Shown here in pieces: positions 48,894-59,732 of a stretch of DNA of 64,000 bases (positions within the stretch are counted from its first letter, which is position 1; the number at the start of each line of letters is the position of its first letter). Source of the DNA: Phlegmacium glaucopus (taxonomy: Eukaryota > Basidiomycota > Agaricomycetes > Agaricales > Cortinariaceae); NCBI GenBank assembly GCA_015039465.1, contig MU130701.1, positions 1-64,000 of the forward strand, read 5' to 3'. The position numbers were made by a program, and so were the translations under genes. Below the pieces are notes generated by a model. That model saw only the letters and a list, made by a program, of their open reading frames with translations, did no database searches and was not told where the DNA came from.

Positions 48894-49760
48894 ATCACCA
48901 TCATTCATCACTCTTCATTCATGTTCATCACTCTTCATTAAATGTTCATCGTCACCATTTGTTCATTGTTCATCACCTTTCTTCATTATTTGTCACTATT
49001 TGGTCATCAATCCTCACTATTTGTTCATCCTTCATTACCATTTGTTCATCATTACCACTTGTTCATTGATTATCATTCGTGGTTCATCATTGTTTGTTAT
49101 TTATTGTTGTTCATTCATCAGTGTTTGTTTGTTGTTCTCTGTTGCAGTTTACATTAGAATTAGAATTTGAAATAAATTTAAATACCCCATCATTGTGTCT
49201 GTTGTCCATGTCCCTATGTGTTGTTGTTGTAAGTGACAGTAAGTCATAGTCATTCATCCTTGTTTGTCATTTGTTGTTGTTCATTTGTCACCATTCATTT
49301 GATATCATTCATCTGTCGCAGTGTCTGCTGTGTAGCTTGTTGTTCCCTGAGCAGTGACATGGAGAGACGATGATATGGTGATGCTATTGGTAGGTGGTGA
49401 TGATTGTTCATCATTGTTTGTCCTTGTCATTCACTACCTTTTGTCCATGGGGGATGTTGGGGGATGTTATTCTAGTAGCACCTAGATAATAAAAATAGCA
49501 ATTGTTAGTATTAAAAAAAAACAAGGAAGAAAAAAGAAAAAAGAAACTTAGTAACATCATGTTGAGAGGCTTCTCAACATGAGTTGTCATTGGTGGTGAT
49601 GGTGGTTTGTTGTTGTTGTTGTATCTCAGCATTGTGGTTTATTGTTGTTGTTGTTGTGGCTGGCATTGTGGCTGGCATCGCCATCAATGGTCATGTTGAA
49701 ACTTGAAGAGTGAAAAAAATAAGCATGCATTAATGTAAATAATTTCAATCTCTGACTCCT
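48894..49760. other. CATT/TTG-rich low-complexity region
   Basis: TTCATC- and GTTGTT-rich sequence continues from the minisatellite, including a TTGTTGTTG run near 49605-49660. A short inverted repeat CATGTTGAGA..TCTCAACATG lies at about 49558-49581. No gene is seen. Confidence 0.5.
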
Positions 49761-49820
49761 GAAATGTTGGTGTGGGATCAAAACACAATATTTCATTGAT
49801 AATTAAGTCAATTATTTATA

Positions 49821-51021
49821 GGGATGCCGAAGTTTGGTTCTGAACCGGTCCAGAGAACCAGAACCAGCTGAACCGAACCACAGTTCTGGTTCGGTTCTGG
49901 TTCTGGTTCACCCCCAGCCATCTGGTTCTGGTTCTGGTTCTGGATTGGCCAGAAATCTGAGAACCAGTTCTGAACCGGTTCTGAACCACTTTATCCCAAG
50001 GCAAATATTTAAGTAAGATATCTACCTATTTGCATGTTAAATGACACACTACCTGTATCTATAATGAAAATATTTATTCAAGTCACCAACACTATATATT
50101 TCCAATCAGAAGTACATCATTCTTTGGTCTGGCATAGTACATAATCAATAACATGTCTCATTTACTTTATAACTTCAGGTTTACCATGTTATTAATATAC
50201 TCATATTGCAAGAATCCAATTTATAGTTGTCACCTAGCAGAGGATCCAAAGAGGAAAGGATAAGGATCCCTGCTAAAGTGAGGGGGGATTTAAATACTAA
50301 TATAAAGGTAATGGAGTTATGGAAAATAAATAATCAAATAGTGTCATGTGAAAATAATAAAATGATAAGTGGTACAATACCAGAATAAATGAAAAATGAC
50401 AAGTTTGTATTTCATTATTAATATTATTAGTTTTACCTTTCACTGATTTATCTGGAATAAGAGGTAACTGATTTAGACCTTTTATAAAAAATGATTTAGA
50501 GTTTGGGCTGGACTGGTCATGTTCAAGTACTCAGGTGAAAGTTGGGGCCAAATGAAAATGAAGAGTAGAAATGAGAGGGGAACTAAGTTTGTTGGTGAGG
50601 TGGAATTTACAGTTTTGGAATTAGGTTTGGGCTTGGGTGTGAAGCTCATTGGGTCTGGGTGTCCATGTGAAAGACTGAAAGTCAGGAGTTGGACTGATTG
50701 GATGGAAAACTGAGTGTTACCTAACAATAGTATTTTTTCTTTTCATGTTTGCTATTAGTGATGTCATGGTTATAACACCAATACTACAAACTTCTGGCCT
50801 CAACTTTTAAGATATATTTATAAATAAGGTGTAATTTTAGAAAATAAAACTTAAAATGAAAAATTCTTGTCTAATTGGTGATATCCTAACAAAAGTCTAT
50901 TTTTAACTGGTTCTTATGGTTTGAACTGGTTCTGGTTCTGGTTCTAGTTTTCCTAAGTGGTTCTGGTTCTGGTTCTGAGAAAATGGGTCCCGAACCAAAC
51001 CGAACTGAACTTCGGCATCCC
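49821..51021. mobile_element. GGGATGCC TA-element, copy B, 1201 bp with both ends
   Basis: TA (49819-49820) then GGGATGCCGAAGTTTGG at the left, and AACTTCGGCATCCC then TA (51022-51023) at the right. The inverted termini share GGGATGCCGAAGTT. Both ends carry GAACC/GGTTC tracts in opposite orientation. The interior matches copy A (3060-4711). A minus-strand piece of LTR family B and about 400 bp of unrelated sequence are inserted at 50231-50727. No transposase is encoded, so it is non-autonomous, Tc1/mariner-type by its TA duplication. Confidence 0.75.
50231..50330 (-). mobile_element. Degenerate piece of LTR family B
   Basis: CTAGCAGAGGATCCAAAGAG and GGATTTAAATACTAATATA are the reverse complement of the central block of the 415-bp LTR. 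Both termini are lost. Confidence 0.6.
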
Positions 51022-51059
51022 TAATTATTTACAGAAAATTTATAAAAAAAAAATGTATG

Positions 51060-51473
51060 GCCAGTTCAGTTTGAACCGGTTTGAACCTGGTTCTCAAAAT
51101 TTTGGAAGAGCCTGAACCATGAACCGGAACCAACAGTCCAAAAGCCTGAACTGGAACTGGACTGAACCAAACTTTTGGTACAGTTCAGCCGGTTCCAGTT
51201 CTCTGCATTGGTTCTGAACCGAACTTTGCACTGAGGATTCAGAAATGATGAAAACCCAGTTTGCGCCCGAGGGGAGTGGCATTGAGCGTATATGGAACTG
51301 GGGGGTCTACAGGGTTTGGGGGTGGCTCGATGGGGTGCATGTGCGTGAGTGTGGTTCCTGTGCAGCCTCGTCGCCGCCTTCGGCGGCTCCTCGGCTCCAC
51401 TTCACCAAACTTTTGGTACAGTTCAGCCGGTTCCAGTTCTCTGCATTGGTTCTGAACCGAACTTTGGTAGCCC
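51060..51473. mobile_element. GAACC-rich element with an internal 60-bp direct duplication
   Basis: The 60-bp block beginning CAAACTTTTGGTACAGTTCA and ending GAACCGAACTTTG occurs at about 51168-51232 and again at 51406-51466. The second ends in GGTAGCCC-TA, a family terminus. Between the two copies is a GC-richer 170-bp stretch (GCCGCCTTCGGCGGCTCC includes a small hairpin, about 51370-51387) that is not homologous to the other copies. Confidence 0.5.
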
Positions 51474-51905
51474 TAAGTCACAGTATCTTGACTATACACC
51501 AAGACGCCCCTTTTTACCAAAGGCAGGAGGTATATGACCTCTCATCCACATTGTACCCTCCTGTCCTTTAGTCTCTGCACAACTGTCTTACACAGAGGCA
51601 CTTTATATGGCCATGGGTTGATGGTGGTTGATTGTGGATGGCCTCACTACAGTCATGATATTTAAAGTGACCCATACCTGTCAACCCTAGGAAATACACA
51701 TACATATTGCCACAGGGGCACCTTGGTGGCCATATATGACTGACAGCTTCCATACTGGCCTTGGGCTGCAGCCAGTTGCTACCCCCCATTTCCTAAAGCA
51801 GGTCCACTGGCCTGCTGTTACTGGATACATTGTATGTACTCTATATACAGTGAGCCCACTGGTGTCCAGTGGGCCCCATTGTGTCACTACATTGTATGTC
51901 TTTGG

Positions 51906-52174
51906 TGTTGAAATTTGGATGGTGTGAAGTACTAGAACTTGTCAGAACAATAGAGCAATGCTTATATGTCTAGACAATGGTGGGGTAATGCAATAGTATT
52001 GGTTCACACCGATGAGGATTCCCCTCCTCAACAGTGCAGTACTTATACTAATTACAAACATGGCTGTTACTTGATAGTAATCTATGAGTGATATCCGCTA
52101 TTGGTCAATTACCTACTGATGCCATGATGATGCAATATGATGTGATTAGCATGAAATACTAGATATTTCCAACA
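51906..52174 (+). mobile_element. Solo LTR, family A (269 bp), with 5-bp target duplication
   Basis: Begins TGTTGAAATTTGG, ends TATTTCCAACA, and is flanked by TTTGG at 51901-51905 and 52175-52179. It is homologous in opposite orientation to 1069-1335. The palindrome begins six bases after its right flank. Confidence 0.8.
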
Positions 52175-52180
52175 TTTGGT

Positions 52181-52540
52181 GCACTTAGTGTTGTTCATGG
52201 CTCAAGCTGCTTTTTTTCTATCTTGCTAAATAAATTTTGTAAAATCACCAAAATATTTGAGTAGCTAGATCGCCTCAGGAGCCGGGGGGTCTTCTGCCAA
52301 CATTAAGCGACAGGAGCCGAATTTCCCACGCTATTTGATCAGCTCTGAAGTGGCTCAATTCAAGCCACTTCAGAGCCAATCAAATAGTGTGGGAAATTCG
52401 GCTCCTATCGCTTAATGTTGGCAGAAGACCCCCCGGCTCCTGAGGCGATCTAGCTACTCAAATATCTTGGTGATTTTACAAAATTTATTTAGCAAGATAG
52501 AAAAAAAGCAGCTCGAGCCATCAGCAACACTAGGTGCACT
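52181..52540. repeat. 360-bp near-perfect palindrome
   Basis: Two arms of about 175 bp read as reverse complements around a 7-nt centre (CAATTCA, 52356-52362), with roughly eight mismatches in all, near 95% identity. The outer ends read GTGCAC. It contains CGCCTCAGGAGCCGGGGG and its partner CCCCCGGCTCCTGAGGCG. No open frame of note. Any transcript across it would fold into a long hairpin. Confidence 0.9.
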
Positions 52541-52541
52541 G

Positions 52542-52794
52542 TGTTACATGTAACAATGTAGCTTATATATGTGAGAGGGTGATTAGATGAACAAAATAGC
52601 CAATAACTCTGTATAGGCAAATACCTGGTATATTGGTATAAACCAATGAGGATTCACCTCAATTGGTTGACTACTTATATACATTCAAATGTGGCTATGC
52701 TTATCTATGAGTGATTAATGCTATAGGTCAGGGATTCAGTACTAATAATGATGCAATATGATGCAATATGATGTGATTAGAATGAAATATTTCA
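52542..52794 (+). mobile_element. LTR family A, 5'-diverged copy
   Basis: From about 52552 the sequence follows the family A LTR (ACCAATGAGGATTC, CTATGAGTGAT, TGATGCAATATGATG) to a terminal TATTTCAACA. The first 40-50 bp of the LTR are missing and there is no target duplication. Same orientation as the copy to the left of the palindrome. Confidence 0.65.
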
Positions 52795-53951
52795 ACAGGT
52801 ATGGGTCCCTGCAGGTGGGGTACAAGTTGATGCCAAGTTACCCTGGGGTTACCCACAACAATCCCTACTTCTCAAGAGCTATCTCTTTTTGTTCAACTAA
52901 TTGTAGTTTAGTTCTCATTGAGTCATATATGCAGTGATCCATTGTATCATCTCCCCTCAGTCATTTGGCTTTGCAAACACTGAGGTGAGATCAACATTCT
53001 CTTACATTCATCAAATATTCACCTTGTATTTCTAGTTACTTGTAAACTAATACTATGCAGTGCCAAGACCCTGAACACAAGAAGTTGGCATTTGCTGCCT
53101 AAATTCTAATGCATTATGCACCATGACAGCCTGCTGCCCCTAAAAAAACACCAGTTGGTAAAAGAACAAACTTGATACATGGAACTCATAATTAGGTGTG
53201 TTTAGAAAGAAGTGAGAGGCACTGAACCAGATACTGAGAGTGAACAAATGGTAAATGAAGAAGCATGTGACACTGTGACGCACATTCGCTCAAAGACTCA
53301 ATTCTACTAGGGTCTGTGCTTATTTTTCACTAAGATAAGAATATTGAATTTTCTAACATAGCCTTTATGTTACTAGCAGTGTTATAATTGAATTTATAAC
53401 ATGTTAGAAACCAAAATGTTAGAAATGTTACCACATGTGTCACGGCCAATTTCTCACGGAACCCTGGAGCAGTTGGTTCAACTCGAAATTCCCTTTGCGC
53501 CTCCTTGAGTAGTGCCATTGCTTCCTTTCACCTTTATTGTGCGAACATGATAACATGATCTACATATATCTGTATTTGTAAAAATAGGTGTAAATTACGT
53601 TACCCCAAGTTTAAACATTGACGCACGAGGCGGACACCAAAAGAAAGTCAGCCCAATTGGTGTTGAAATTCCCACAGCCACCTACCACTTCACCATCATT
53701 CATTGTCCAGACGACTGGCCCTATCGTAAGCTTCGTCGTTGTTGTTGTCCTTACAAATCTTCTCTCATTTCTCTCTCTCTTCCTTTCTTTATCGTACGCT
53801 TGCAGTTCCGCAGTGAGATCGTCGTGTCACTATCGTCGTCTGAAAGGCAAACTAGCAACAACCCTGCAGACCCATCTAATCAATCAAACGCCTTCCTTCC
53901 TTCACATAAACCAAAGGACTATAACTCTGCATTAAGCGCGTGGTTAGCATA
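52795..53951. other. Spacer and CHS7 upstream region
   Basis: No recognisable gene. A small inverted CTCAGT..ACTGAG lies near 52955-52985. The last few hundred bases, with CT-rich runs (53755-53800), are the probable CHS7 promoter and leader. Confidence 0.45.
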
Positions 53952-55457
53952 ATGGGAGTCCAATTCGGATCCTTCAATGGAATCTGCGAAACAGCTGCGC
54001 TCGTCATCTGTCCTCTAGTGGGGACTGCCCAGGGTGTGGTACCAACGTGTTATAGCAGAAATGTGGATATTGGCGGTACTTTGATCTTCCAACCTTGTAA
54101 GTTACTCCTTTTTTTTTTGTCCCCGCCTTTTGTCCCTTTCTGCCTTGATTTGGTCCATGTTCGTCGGACTATTGTCCACTTTTCTGTTGCCTTTTCGCCT
54201 TGCTTGGTAGCGTATAATTGATCAATTTTTATTTTTATCAGCAACATGTTTCGTACACATCGTCGCCATTATCATGACCGCCATTATGATTCTCCACATC
54301 CGAAGCAAATATACCGCCGTCGGTCGGAAAGAAATCGTTATGTTCTTCTGGTTATACGCCGCCATCAGTTTACTCGCCATGTTCCTTGACTCGGGGGTGA
54401 TACCTACTGCTAATGTCAGCTATCCGGTATGGTCCATCTCACTCTGGGTTTGAGGTTATAAGCTTATTCTTCCCCTCTCTTCAAAGTGGTTTGCGGCCGT
54501 ATATACGGGATTGGTAGCTGCTGCATATTGTTGTTTACTCGTCAACGGATTCGTGGGTTTCCAATTCGCAGAGGATGGGACGCCATTATCTCTTTGGGTG
54601 AGGAATAAACATTGACTCACTTTATCCCGTCTAACAACTCTCTGGGTTTAGCTCTTACGCATATCTTGCCTACTCATATTCGGCGTCTCCTTTTTCATCG
54701 CCATAGCCACATTCAAACAACTCTTCGGATTTTCATACAGCAAACCCATCGCTCTCTTCATAGTCTACATTATCTGGCCTCTCGTTTGTGTCCCCATCTA
54801 CATCATCTCACAACTCATCCTCGTCTTCCGTACACTTGAAGACAGATGGCCAATAGGTGATATCATCTTTGGTACAGCGTTCTATGCTGGAGGTCAAGTG
54901 TTATTGTTTGCGTTTAGTGTGACCATTTGTGACGCGATTAAGCATTATATCGATGGATTGTTCTTCTTCACACTTTGTGTGTTGTTGAGCGTGATGATGG
55001 TTTATAAATACTGGGATAGTATTACGGTAACTTTCTCCCTCCCTCCTCCCCGATTTTGTACTCTCTCTTACTTTTTCTTTTTCTATAGCGAGAAGATCTT
55101 GAATTCTCAGTCGGTTCCAAAGCTGCGGTGTGGGAAGTCAAAGATCCTTTACTGGCTCCTTCAGGAGAATACCTGGACGAAGACTCAACCTCAGATCGAT
55201 ACCCTTACTCAGGGAACAATTTGTCTTATAACGCACCACCTGCGAGTCAAATGTCATATCAACAACCACAATATGGCAATGGTGGCGGACAGGGACAAGG
55301 ACAGGGACAGGGACAGTACCAGTCGTATCCGGCGTTTAAACAAGGAGGTGGGAATGCACCTAGTCTTGTGGGTGGTGTTAGTGGTGGACAGTTTTATGGA
55401 CCGAAAGGAGGGAATGGAGGTGGTGGTGGTGGGAGGGCGTACCCTCCTGGGATGTGA
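53952..55457 (+). CDS. CHS7: Chitin synthase export chaperone CHS7
   Basis: ER membrane protein needed for export of class IV chitin synthase (Chs3) to the cell surface. Exon 1 (53952-54096) starts [20 protein letters not shown] and has [15 protein letters not shown], the family signature. Later exons give [89 protein letters not shown] and YKYWDSIT, about seven hydrophobic segments. After an intron ending at about 55088 comes [22 protein letters not shown], fully conserved in the family, then a variable tail with (GQ)n and Gly runs ending YPPGM. Five introns, all GT-AG. Nothing appears broken. The low-complexity tail is longer than in ascomycetes. Confidence 0.95.
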
Positions 55458-56398
55458 GTGAGGAAGGGGGAGGGTTTGCGTTAAGGAAGGAAAGGTCTAT
55501 GTGTGACGAACAGTTTTATAGATTACGACAAAAGGCATACACTACTGTTAGCAGGTATCTACTACCTAGCTATCTACCTATCATTGATTGATTGATTCAT
55601 TATTATCATAGCAATTTTTTTTATCGATCGGCTAGTACACCATGGTCATTTCTTTTTCTTATACCCCAACCTTTCTTTTCTTTTTCCTACGTTTCCTTTT
55701 CTTACACTCGTTGCCTTTTTAATTTCTTTCTTGTCTTTTTTGACATGTACATGGACATATTTTTTTGGAATTTATATTTATTGAGTTATTTTCTCTACCT
55801 TTCTCTCCTTTTCCCTCGCTTTCTTTTTCTTTGGCTTGATTTCTTTTCCTCTTTCAATTTTTTTTTGAACTTGTTGATTATCCATATGGTCTGGGCAACC
55901 ATTAATGTATCATCACAATTGAGGATTAAAAATTGTGAGGCGGCCTGAGAGTACCTATCTACCTATCTACTCAGCTATTACTTACGAACGGTCGATTTTC
56001 TGACCAGATTGCATATGCTTACGCCTGCCTGGTGAGACAAAAAAAATGTAAGACTCGAAACGAATCCCGAATTATTTAATTCCAGGTCCAGTTCGAAAGC
56101 CCTAGTGCCCCTGGGCTAAGCGCTCGCTAACAGGCAATCCTATAAGTGCCCTTCCATCTCAAAAAATCTCTCTGATACATGGAGACTGAAGGTTCAGAAC
56201 TCCTAAATACTGCAGTTGACACAAGTTTCAGGGGGGAACATTGAGATTAACTTCGAATATTTGAAAAGTACTCCATGCATGTAAATCCACTCTAAATAGT
56301 AACAACGAGCAAGCCGCTTGCTCGAAAAAAGTAACTGGAATTCAAAATAAGTACTCGTGTCCATCCATAGGTACAACGACACTCGTACTAGATGCTAA
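55458..56398. other. Convergent 3' spacer between CHS7 and carboxypeptidase
   Basis: T-rich runs (55590-55870) and TACCTATCTACC simple repeats. Both flanking genes end here, so it holds two 3' UTRs. Nothing else is evident. Confidence 0.5.
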
Positions 56399-58586
56399 CT
56401 AAAGAGTTTCCCGCCTTAACCATCGATTAACAAGTGCCAGTGCTTCTTTGGGTTTATCATAAGGCACCTGCGCAACAAGTCCATTGTCAACTTGGGGGAA
56501 GGCTGAACCAAAAAAAGTCAAGACGCACCATATGACCAGCACCATTAATAGTCGCAAACGTCAAGCCATGCGCACTACGTGTCGAACCTGCCGTTTTCCC
56601 ATCGACTTTCCATTCTCTCAAAGCCTGTGAAGAGAACTCGTCATGCCCAGACCATTCAAGATTTAACGTCCAAGCTTCATTTCCAACGTGGTTGCATATC
56701 CAGTCGTATTTGCCTACATAGATGAGAACTTTAACGTTCCGTTCCAGAAGAGCTGCGACGTAGTGTTGGGTAGGATGGAATTCATCCATGTTACTTCCAA
56801 AGTCGATATTAACTTTGGTGGCGCATGAGGAAAAGTTACCAGTTATGGATTTGTCGACACCGAGTAAAGTGCGAACCTCAGGACGGTCAAGGTAAGCTGA
56901 GATGTGTCTGATAAGGACCCGTAAGTAAATCAAAAATGCTTCCGTGGACAACTAAATGTAAAAAAAGAAATAAACGTACTTTGTGACTGGGTAGCACAAA
57001 GTCTCTGAGATTTTTCCGTCGCAATCCCGGCTTATATCGTATGGGTTCCTGTCTGTAGTTGACGTCAGGAAAATTGTAAGCAAGGCGAGCGATATAGTTG
57101 ACTGACTACTGGCTGCAAATGGTACCGCCATATAATCACTGCAGAACGACACGGCGGCACCACAGTCCATCTTGTCGAAGTGATCCACGCAGGCGCTCTT
57201 GAGCCACGATTCGCATCTAGGACGCTATGAGGACGGATAAGTGGATAAGCCACAAGACAATAATAGACGTGTGGTGCTTACTGCTTGCTTCATTTTCATA
57301 CATGTCCTGACCCATTTCTTTCAATTTCATAACTTTGAGAAAGGCAGACAAAAGGACCCAACTTACGATATGTCTAGCACGGGAGGAAAGGACACGGGTG
57401 TGCATGCCATATCGTAATATGAAGGTGTCATGGTCGCAAAGTCCGTAAGGCCATTACCTTTTGGAACAATCAGGATATGTAGGGTAAAGAATCGAATTAT
57501 TCATACCGATCATGACGGAAGTGAGGTTGATTGGGGTCAGTCCTGCGCTCACAAGCTTGGCATTCTGGTCATAGACTTCAGCAGCGAAAAGGGGAAGATA
57601 ACGTCCCTGTATGATCAATTGAGTCAAGCTGATGAAGATGAAGGGGTGTTAGAAGAACTGACACCGTATGACTCTCCTGCCATATGGAATGCTCTTCCTT
57701 TGAATTTGCTGAAATTCTCGAAGAATATAGAAACGAAAGCTGCTATGTCCTTGGCTGCTTCCTCTGTGGTACCCTAAACAAGAAACACGATCATTACGTT
57801 CATACACCGGTTCCTTTCAAAAAGAATGAATACGTACAACCGATTCACCATATTCAGCGTAGGAGAAGCCTACTCCGATTGGTTGGTCGACAAAGAAAAT
57901 GTTTGCATTAGAATTCCATGCTTCGGGGTGGAACTTGGGCCCGCTTGCGTCTAATACCCTGCATGGACCTTTGAATCACGAAAAATTAGTGTCAGGTAAC
58001 TAGTATTTAAATGTTTGAAGAGTTTTACCTAGCTCCATGAAGAGGCCGAGTGAGGAAGAACAGCCAGGTCCTAACACAAGATTATCATATGGAGTATGGG
58101 AATCAATGAAATCAAGGTACCTCCGTTGGTCCAGAAGATAACATCGTCTTTATCAGGATTACTCCTACTCTCAAAAAAGTAGAAAAACAAGTGTCGGGCC
58201 TGAATATCAATATACCCAGTGAAAGAACTGAAACCATATAGAAAATTTTCTTAGTCAGGGTCGATAGCAACAGGCTCTAAACAACCCACTTGACAGTTTT
58301 ATCGCAGAACGATGTTTTCTTGATTCTCACACTGTATTGAGGAAATGCAGGATGTCCGAGCGTTGTAAATTGGGTTTCGGATAGTATGGAAAAGTCTTCA
58401 ATTGGACTGAAGAGACCATGATCGTAGGCATGGGAGTCTTCAGTTAATGGAAGAGGTTAGTTTTATATCATATTTTCAGTGGCAAAACGTACTGATTGGG
58501 ATTTGAGAGAAGGTCTGCTGTGCCTGTACGAAAGTGGTTCCAATGAGGAAACCCAAACAGGATCCTAATGTACGCGACCACAACAT
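56399..58586 (-). CDS. Serine carboxypeptidase, carboxypeptidase Y type (S10)
   Basis: Vacuolar or secreted exopeptidase removing C-terminal residues. The start MLWSRTLGSCLGFLIGTTFV with AQAQ after it is a signal peptide. Following exons read SVRIKKTSFCDKTVK, SFTGYIDIQARHLFFYFFES, DKDDVIFWTNGG (oxyanion region, split by an intron before PGCSS), PCRVLDASGPKFHPEAWNS and DQPIGVGFSYAEYGE. The nucleophile lies in HMAGESYG/GRYLPLF, split by a 58-nt intron. The catalytic Asp is in VLIYVGKYDWICNHVG and the His in TINGAGHMV/PYDKPKEALALVNRW, split again. The DRNPYDISRDC and ETLCYPVTK blocks match CPY. It ends RRETL. About ten introns, total near 500 aa. All three catalytic residues are present. Confidence 0.92.
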
Positions 58587-59732
58587 GTTAGTTGACAACC
58601 AGCAGAGAGTGAGCAACTCGACAGATGGTTGATTGTCACGTTACCGCGGGACAGTGATGAATATGTAATAGAATCACCACGCTGGACCGAAATCATATGG
58701 TTTGTCATCATAAATCCGCGAACGCTGAATGAAGGTTTCGTTCAGTTTCCCTGCAGGGAACAGAAATAAAAGGGGTTTAGCACCCCGTGTCAGGATATAT
58801 GTATGAGGAGCAGGCCTCAAGGCTCTGAACAATTCCAACTTGTCCAAAAATGGCAACCTCGCAATACAAAATTATCAAATCATGTGATTTATGCGGGGTG
58901 AATAGGGGTGAATTCCATTCAGAAGGATATGCGTTGCCCCACCGTAATATTCAAAATATTTAGGGTTAAGCAGCATGTAAAAACCTCAGGTTCGCAATGG
59001 TTACCAAAATGACTGTTTTTCTCAAATTCTGTCTGGCGAGTTTTCGATGGAAATTTCTTGTTTGTCTACGAGATGTCTCTTGTCATATATTCCCCCCCCA
59101 AAACAGAATAAAATACCTACGACCAGACGTCAGTCAATAGCCGGAAGCCATAGTTCACCGGTTGCCGGTCTTGAAAACTAAACAGAACTGTTGTGTGTTT
59201 TTGTAGACTCCGATATCCGTCAATGATCGTTGATAGATTGGGCCTTTTCTTGACTCTTGAGTACAGTAATAATTTGCTGAAGACTCTCCCTCATAGATGG
59301 CGCGGGTGAACATTTTATACAATACAATGTAGCATCCGTCCGGTCTTTATCAGCAGGCCTATTACAACCCGTTTCGGCACCGGACTTTCGGTCTGTGCCA
59401 AGGAGTAAAGATAGACCGACACCGGGGTTTTGAGATTCCCCCCTGACTAAGGACTGATCTAGCTATTCCAGGCCTGCCAATCTCTGTATTTTGTCCACCA
59501 ACAACGACGACGGTCGTGATTTTTAAAATTTTCTCAGTTTCAAACCTTTTTCTCCTTTTTCTTGTGTATCCTTTTTATCGCTTTCTTCCCTGTCCCATAC
59601 TTTTAACTCTTGAGTATCCCATCGTCTTATCTTCGGACATCCACAAACTGGGACGGATCCAACATTCCTGTCCTCTGTTCATATAATCCATCGCACTCCA
59701 GTGTCCAATCGCATACCTCAAAGCACCTCGCA
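58587..59732. promoter_or_regulatory. Divergent upstream region of carboxypeptidase and Galpha genes
   Basis: These 1.15 kb separate two outward-facing starts. The right part (59520-59600) is CT-rich, typical of a fungal leader or initiator region before the Galpha start. No specific regulator site is claimed. Confidence 0.5.

Noticed and set aside
48196..49170. Long plus-strand ORFs of 214-324 codons with hexapeptide repeats
   Set aside because: All three frames are open only because the 18-bp minisatellite unit is divisible by three; flanks have no coding signal.
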